Below are positions 38,301 to 47,300 of a DNA stretch of 64,000 nt, in pieces (position 1 is the first letter of the stretch; each line of letters starts with the position of its first letter). The notes beneath the pieces were generated by a model. That model saw only the letters and a list, made by a program, of their open reading frames with translations. It was not told the origin of the DNA and made no database searches. The translations under genes were made by a program, and so were the position numbers. Source of the stretch: Timema cristinae (lineage: Eukaryota > Arthropoda > Insecta > Phasmatodea > Timematidae); assembly GCA_039000515.1 (NCBI GenBank), contig JBCFYV010009882.1, positions 61,583,317 to 61,647,316 on the forward strand. Reading direction: 5' to 3'.

Positions 38301-41300
38301 ATATTTCTGATTTCCTTGGAAAAATAAAGAAAGGATTAGAGCTTCACGCCATGTGCTTTGTTTTCAAGTCCGCTGTGGTATTCTTGTGCAAAGAGCGCCT
38401 TCGACAAAAGAAGAAACTTATGGTAAAAATCTGTCATATATGCATTGTTACATTTTTGAAATTTCCTTTGCTTTCACTTGTTTGGAAAAAGTTAAAATGT
38501 ACTAAGTTCCATTCACTTTAATCTGATTTCTAAAATACGAGTGTATTTAAGAGCATTAAAAATAAAGTTTTTCCAATAGGGTAGTTTTCATATTATTATA
38601 CTGTTGTTGTATATGATTATGTATGCCATTTAACAACATGGTTGTCAACGTTTAGGTCTAATAGAAAGTTGTTGAAATGTTAGAAGAATGAGAGAAATTG
38701 TATTCACACAAGAATGAAGATTGATTGGGAACATTGCAGGGAATGCATGCATAAGAATGATTGATAGTGCCAAAAACTGAATAACAAATCTATTATTTTG
38801 AAGCATGCAGAATGCGAGTTGCTAATTTTTCATCACTTGTGCTATGATAACGGATTTTTTTTAAGATTTGAAATATTTTAAAATTGACATCAATGATTTG
38901 TTTCATAATCGCTAGCCTATATGGTAAGTTTTTTAGAATATTAATGATTAAATCTATTTTTTTATACTATCATTTATTAAATAATATTTTCATGGTGACA
39001 TATTATTGAACAATTTTATTTTTACTTTCTCATATTAAGTAAAAGTATTCATCATCATCATTACCAGTTTCCGTCCACTAGCTGACTCTGTTTGGAACCA
39101 AAGCTTCTCCACCACCTCCTTTCCTCCCCCACCTTGGCTTAGTCCACTACTCTCTTTTCCACACTCCTCTTTAGTCCCTTCAGCCATCTGTCACTTGATC
39201 TTACTCTCAGCCTCCTACTCTTTCACCTACATATCCAACATCCTACTGGGCATTCTTTTCCTCCCCATTCTTCTCACATGGACGTACTACCTTATTCATG
39301 CCTTCTCTAACCTGTCCTGGACTGGCTCTTCCATTACTATTCCTATTACTCTCTCATTTTGCATCCTGTCTGATTGTGTCACACCGATCTTGCTTCTCAG
39401 ATATTTCATTTCCCTCGCCTTCATTTTTCTCCTACCCTATTTCTTCATTATCGACGTTTCTGAAGCATACGCCAATATTGGTAGATAATAGGAATTATAG
39501 ATCACTCCCTTGAGCTTGTTGGGCATATCCTTGCTCCAAATCAGGCTTCTCACACTTATGAAAAATTCCTCTGCTTGCCTTCCTCTATCACTTATATATC
39601 TCCTGTTCCTTCCACTATTCTCTACAATACTGCTAAGATACTTGATACTTTTTACTATCATCAATTGTTCCCCTCTCACTGTTACGTCAGTTGTATAGGT
39701 CTCTCTTCCTTGTAATGATCACTTTTCCTTACATTAAACCTCATTCCATACCGCTACACTACTTCTTCTTAAGCCTCCAGCTGCCCCAGTACTTTCTCCT
39801 CACTACCAGACACCATCAGCTCATCTGCCATCAACATTACTTTCATCTTATATTCACTAATACTTTTTACCACTTCACTACAAGGAACAGTAGTGGTGAA
39901 AGTGCACTAATATGTTTATGACCGTTGTTTAACTCAAACCAATCTGTCCCCCCCTCCCATTTTCACACAGCACACATAACCCTTGTATATATATTTCTCA
40001 CCTGTTTATGGTCTCATACTGCACTCCTTTCTTCTCCAGCACTTTCCATACTCTTCTTCTGCACACGCTGTCATGAGCTTTTTCAAAATACAAGAAGACC
40101 ATGAGCTGGTCTTTTCAGTAATTGTTTTGTTGATCTTGAAGCTGTCTCACAGCAAAAATAACATCATCTGTCGACCTTCCTGGTTTGAAGCCATATTACT
40201 CCTCTTTCAATCTCTCAAATAAAAGTAAAATAGTCATGAACATTTACGACCTAGATATTGATATGAATCTTTACATTTTATGAGTATCCAAACCCAAACA
40301 AGTGAAACTGACAGTTCTGTCTGTCCTTACCCTGGAGATAAATTCACAAAGTTTATATGAATTCTGTTCAAAATTAATATTTAGATTTTTTAGTACTATA
40401 CCACTGGAATGTTTTTTTTTTATTTTGACCCTAATATTAATGACTAGATAGCTGTTGCCCGCGGCTTTGCTCGCGTGGAAGTTGATTATATACAAATACG
40501 AAAATATACATATGTATTTACAGATTAATTAAAAATATTACGTTACGTTGATGACCATAACTTGACCTCAGATCAAAAATAATGCAAGTCCGATACAAAC
40601 TTTCAAAACCTTTTTCATCCCTTATTAAATAAAATTTCCAAAATTCCTGAAACGTATTTATTTGTTTTACGTCAATAACCGAAATACAAAATTTTGTTTA
40701 TGTAACTTTCAAAATGACGGACTTTCATACATATTATCATACATATTATTATCCCCTATTTTGACCCCTTTGGGGTGGAATTTTCTAAAATCCTTTCTTA
40801 GTGGGTGCCTACATAACAAAATGAATATACAGTCCGAATTTCATGCTTGTAGCCTTGATAGTTTGCGCTCGGCGATGATGAATCAGTCAGTCAGTCAGTC
40901 AGTCAGTTAGTCAGTCAGGACATGTTATTTTATAAGTATAGATAATTTACTTATAATTATTTTTTAATTCAAACTTTTTCAAAAACAGCTGTAACAATTT
41001 TGTTTAAAATGGGTACTAAGGGAACAGTTGAACTCCAAAATTACACTCTGTAATTGGTTTTTGGTTATAAATTTGTCAAGGGTTAATTTACTGAAGAGTG
41101 ATTTTCAAAAATGCGAAATATTTTGAAAATGGCTCTAATGGTTTTGTTTAAAATATATTTCTGGAGAGTGCTTGACGTGAAATATAAAAGATTGTACTTG
41201 TTTTTAGGGACAATTATTTTAAGAGTAGTATAGGTTTAATGCCTTTTTCAATTTAGATTTTAAAAAGAACAACTTTAAAGATTGTTTTCAAAATGCATGT

Positions 41301-44300
41301 CTGTTAAAATTTATACATTATAAATGATTATATATATTGTTTTCTAATTTTTTTTTATTTTAATCTACTAATGACTTATTTTGAATAATTTAAACTTTTT
41401 AGAAATCAACTAAAGATTGTATCAAAATTTGTATTGGGAGACTATTTTACATTATATATAATAAAGAATGTTTACTTTTTAAATAAATAAATTTAAGAGT
41501 GGTTTAATTAAGATTTTTATTTAATAAATTTGTGATTTTTTTTATATTGGCCTCAGAGATTAAGCTCAAAATAGGTATCTACATATTGTTTGTCATGGTA
41601 ATTAATAAACGTTTTTAATCTTCACAATAATGTTAATTAAAAATAATATAAGGAAATTTTACAAATAGTTTTTTGAAAATTTTATATTGTTTAAAAATAT
41701 GTGAGCCGTTTGGTTTAAAATTTATTTATAAGGGGTGTTTATTGTGGCTAGCAAGATATCTGTTTGTTTTGATGAGGACAACGAACTGAGACTAGCTTAC
41801 TGAAAATATTTTTATTTAAAATGTTCTGTGTGGCTATAATACACAAAAAGAAAATGTTTTTCCGATTGTGCTGTACTATTAATTTTCCCTTTGTTTGTAA
41901 TTAATAACGTTTGTATGCAATTTTGTAATCGATAAATGCATCTTTTGTGATGATAGTTCAATTTTTAGGACTGAATTTGTTTTAATTAACTTATTTAATT
42001 GAATCCTATTAATTTATTAGTGCTTTTTCAATTTGTTCCTCAGTGCTCATTATTTGGCTTCAAGGATGTCCATATAGAGGATATAAAATAATCTTAAATA
42101 CCCATGAAAGTTCATTTTAATTTACACTTCAAATTAACTTGATCTAGTTTATAAAAGTGTCCTATAACGTGTTTTCTATTATCATAGTAGCCTACTTAAT
42201 TTTTTAGAGGATTCAATATTTATGATTTTTTTTATGATATTCCAAAATTAATATTAATTTAATACAGTTTCACAAAATAAGCTTTTATGAAAATACATTT
42301 TTTGACAGGGTGTATCAAGCAAAGGAAGTTCCAATGAAGTGGAAATCATACGCTACCAAGTATTGATACCTGTGACTGAGGTTCAGGTCCGCGCGAGTTC
42401 GGCGAAAGACATGGATTCTCACTTCTTGTGGGAACTGATCCATCTGCGCAGCCAGCTACAAAGGCGCTCAGAGAAAGTCTATGTACTTTCCAATAGGTAG
42501 ATGAGTAACATACCTGTATGAAAATTTAAGTTACAACTGTTAATTAAATAGATGCATAAATGTGTTATGCATTATAAAATTTAGTGACCTATATATTTTT
42601 AATTAATATAACTTAATTTTAATAATATGCAAAAATACATTTAAAATCAAATAATCCAATGTTTTACCAGAGAATAAAGAGATTTCATCATTTACATGTA
42701 CGACTCTACCTTATGATACAGTGTAATTTATTTCAAGGTGAAATGTTTTATTTGAGTTTGTTAAATAATAATTAATTGGCAATTTTTTATATTAGCTGAG
42801 TAAAGCTTTTCTCTGTTTATTAGCACGGCAGACTTCAGGAATGCCTTCCTCAAGACAATTCGACAGATTATCCGTGAAAGTGTTCGCAACATGAGCATCC
42901 CAGCTACCAAACCTGGCTCTGTGGGGCCGGGAGTGCTAATGTCTTCCTCTTCTAGTGCTGGTAGCACAAGTGGTGGTGGTATGAGTAAGAGTCCATGCCC
43001 TAATGATGGTGGGAACCACCCATTGACTGGCAGCAAAGGGATAACTATCCTCCAAGGTTCCCACACTTTGGGTAAACCCAAGAAACCACCCAAGGGACCT
43101 CAAAGGCACTCAGCGGGAAATATTGATTATGAGAATTCCAGTCGGGATTCAGAAGATACACCACAAATCATCACTAGCAATTTTAGGTCAAGGAGCAAAA
43201 CTGTTAGTGATGGTATTGGTAAGTCAACAATACCAACTGAAGAATTATTGGTTTTAAATCATTTAAGGTTAGGTATTCACAAGCCTATTTTTAATATGCT
43301 ATTCAGTTCCAATTCTAGATGAATATTTATCAGGAATACATCTTAATTTTGTATCACTCAAATGATCTCAAACTGCTCTTCTATCACAAATGGACAAGAC
43401 TTTGAATTAGAATTTCATTTCTTTCTCACCTCATCAATATAAATAAATAAACCTTTTTTTAAACATACATACTTTTAAAAAACAATTTTCTAAACATGTG
43501 TTGGTATCATTACATAAAATCTGTGTCCTAATGAAAACACTTGCAAACGAAATATAGTTATACTACTCATCCACTTTCTGTGAGAGTCCTATATTTACGT
43601 CATTATTGTTTAAATGTATCTAAATAATAGTGAATAAATGCAGCTATAGTGTTAAAATTAAAATTGAATTTACTTGCGAAAACAGCATTTATAACAACTT
43701 TTTTGAAAATTCAAAATAATATTAATACCAAATAAATCTCTGAATTTCAGTAACTCGTTTGTTATGGGGGTCATTTATGTATTAGGTTTATGTGGATACA
43801 TACCAAGGGAAACCTGAATTATTTTTTAACTTGTACATTTGTTCTCTTTAGATTTTGTAATGAAATGTTTGGTTTATATTACTAGCTATATGTTTATTAG
43901 AAATATGATTACTTGGTTGATATATAGCTTAGCCTTGCACAGAAATATTCTTATAAAATATGTAGTTTTATGTAAAATTAATTATAAGCATTGGGCACTC
44001 CTGGAGCATTCTTAAAAATGAGGGTCAGTGTTTCATCATTTATGTTAACGACAGATCGACGCAACCAGTAACATAATGAAACTTTTATATAATACTTATA
44101 TATAATTACATATAGAGTGCAGCCAAATTACATAAAAACCTCTTAATGTTTAGATTGTACAAGCCCAGATATGATTATAGCTTGCGTTTGACACAGTTAT
44201 GTCCCTATACTATACTACTCTTTGTAGCAAAATCACATAATTCAGATAAATCCAATATTTATGTCATAATCTGATTTTAATTGTGTGTCTCAGACAAACT

Positions 44301-47300
44301 TAAATTTCAAGCTGCCCTACCAAATATAAAACTTCACTACAGGAATAGTTCTCCATTACCAAACTATGAGTTTTGGCTACAATAAAAGCATAAACGAATA
44401 GTTCTACTTAACTCAAATAATCCCAATTAATTTAACCTTAATAAACTTGATCTGAATTAGTTTGACTTTACTAAACATTATCTAACCTACCACTGAATTT
44501 AAATAATTTAATTTATAATGAAATATGAAAGACATATTTAATGTTATGCTTGACAACAAATAACAACCAATATAAAACTCGGTTATATGTCTAAAATCAT
44601 CCTAATCACATTAAAAATTAATGTAAGAAATTCGTGTCAAGATTCATTAATACAGATATACTTCTTTTTTTTTTACCAAATTTTTCCTTTCCTTTGAAAA
44701 CCTTTTGTACATTTGTAAAGTAAATGCAGATTGTCACATTATTATAAAATACCATTCAAACAATTAAACAAAGACACATTTTGTATGAAACATCTGAAAA
44801 TATTTATTAATATCTAGTACATATACCCCAGTAAAACATACAACCTGTTGGAATGTGTTTTGCCATTGACAAATTTGAAACAAAGAAAGTAACAAAAAAT
44901 ATTATTGCTGTGTGTATTTACCTATTACCAGCAAGTAACTATCTAATCAACACATTGTAGATATAGCAATATTTGAAATTTATCTTGGAATCATTTGGAA
45001 AAGGTCGGTGCATATACTTCTGTAAGACATAAAAATTGTTAGATTATTTATCATTTTAAGTTGTGAAATAAAATCAAACTATGGTACAAAAACATTATTG
45101 CTGTTCAACTTACCATAGTGCCTACAAGTAGTTCCTTTATTAATACATTTTATATGATTGGCATAGTATAATAATGGAACAGTTTATATCTTCTCGAGAA
45201 TTAGATTGAATGTTTTCCAAAGGAAAGCATCATATTTAAGCTGAAATCTTTTTCTGAGGCATTATGGCACACATTTTTAAGATTAATAATGTTTTTAGAG
45301 TGATTGCATTACTTTTTATTTGGATATTTTTATCAACTAAACTCTGATTTAATTGTTTATAAGTAAATGTTATGACACACTACTACAATATTACTCATAA
45401 ATTAAAGCTTAGAACAAAATTTTCAAACATAATTTTCCAATAAACTACACCAAGGTTGGTTTTCCTCAGATACAAACCCATCATCTTGTTAATTACTATA
45501 AACAATATTCATTTATTAGTTTTAGATCAAATATTTCAAAACACTAATAATAATATTCAAATTTTCATAAGTCATTTATTCATAAAAATATAAAGTTATT
45601 GAGGATTATAAAAACTAAGATGGTACATTTTTATTTAGAATAAATAACATTTACAATACACTCATTTTGAACTAACACTTTTAGACCATGCTAGAAACAA
45701 TTATAATTTTCTAAATTTACTTCAGATAAACTAGCACTGAATGAATCAATTTCAGATATAAAAATTTGCATTATTATTTATCATGTAAAATAGTTTCCAA
45801 ATACTAAGTTTGATCAAAATCATTTGAATATGTTCTTTTTTTTTCAATCTACACAAAAATCAGTAGGTTATAGTTAGTTTTTTCAAAATTTATACCGATT
45901 TTATTTTACAACCAGAACTTGAAATATTCAAACAATTTAATACTCAAATTTCCTATTTTAATGACTATGTTTACATGTTTATGTATCAAAATAGTATATC
46001 ATTAGTTAATAAAAATCAATTTATTCTTAAATTTACCAATTCCCAAAAATCATGTTTTAGTTTCAATATAAATTTATTATCTAAGTGTGACAACTCCAAC
46101 ACAAAAAACTTCTTTGGAATCTCTCAAATTTAACTCGAGAGACAAAACAGTATTATATTAAAATTACTCTGCTTAAATATTATAATATGTATTTTGAGTT
46201 TGTGTATTGATCATATGTAATAGAATTGGTTATGTTCTAGACGAAATTAATGTAAGTGAGAAGCACAAACATGACTGTGATCCTGGAACCAAGTCAGAGG
46301 GCGAGGAAGATTCGCAAGCTGGTGGTATAGTGGCTAGTAGTAAGGGTAAGCCAACTCTGGGTCGTACACCAAACCACTTGAGCTTGAGCACGACTTCAAC
46401 CCTATCTGCTGGAAGTACTGGCAGTCAGGCTCGTCTCATTCAGTCCTCGCAACAGCCCGAGAATTACCAGCCTCCTATGGTGAAAGACTTGGGTAAGGGG
46501 AAACTTGTAAAACCAACTTGCATGCAATGCTATCTGTCGGGTAATTATAAAACTGTATGAAATATACACTTATTTGAAGATTTTCTCCTTTTTTTGGGTA
46601 GTTTTTTAAGAAATCTTTATAGAAAGTGTAGAGTCCTTTATATTTAAAGAATTTAAACAAGTAGGGCCTACTTAAGTATTGTTAAAGATTCAAGATATTT
46701 ATGAAACTAACAAATTACATTTTTTGATGTTCTAGTTGGATATTAACATGTCAATTGAACTTGATTAATTATACAAAAATTGTATTATATGTAGTTGATG
46801 TAGATCTAACTTTGTGCTAATTAACTGGAGTAAATAATATTATAACCAAATAATTTTCTATTTTTATTTTAAATATTCATTTGTGGTTATACTAATGTAT
46901 CAAACTAATCTTTATAAGTTTATTTGAATCCCAATATAGTGCATAATAATAGGGAAACAGTCTATTATTTGGCATCTTAACAGGCAGCACATAATTTGTA
47001 TTAATTTATTAACATTGTTTTTGTTATTTTACACACACACATATATATATAATTTTTGACTGGCTTGTGCCTTCATACTGCCTGCAATAAACATGCCATC
47101 ACCATTCTCTACTATCATACAGCAAGCTAAGAAATATTAAAAAATAGGATACATACTATAAAATGTTTTTCCCATAAAAAAAAGTTTAATTCAATTTAAC
47201 TTATATTTTTTACAAAGTCTTGTATAAATAATAGAAAAATACTGGTTTTAATTTAATTATATATTTTCTCCACAACTTTTTATATTGAGATAATTTCATT

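Noticed and set aside
40662..40910. 82-codon frame, nearly repeated at 61763-62017
   Set aside because: Part of repeat D; similarity of the two frames comes from the DNA repeat and the reading includes the TCAG run.
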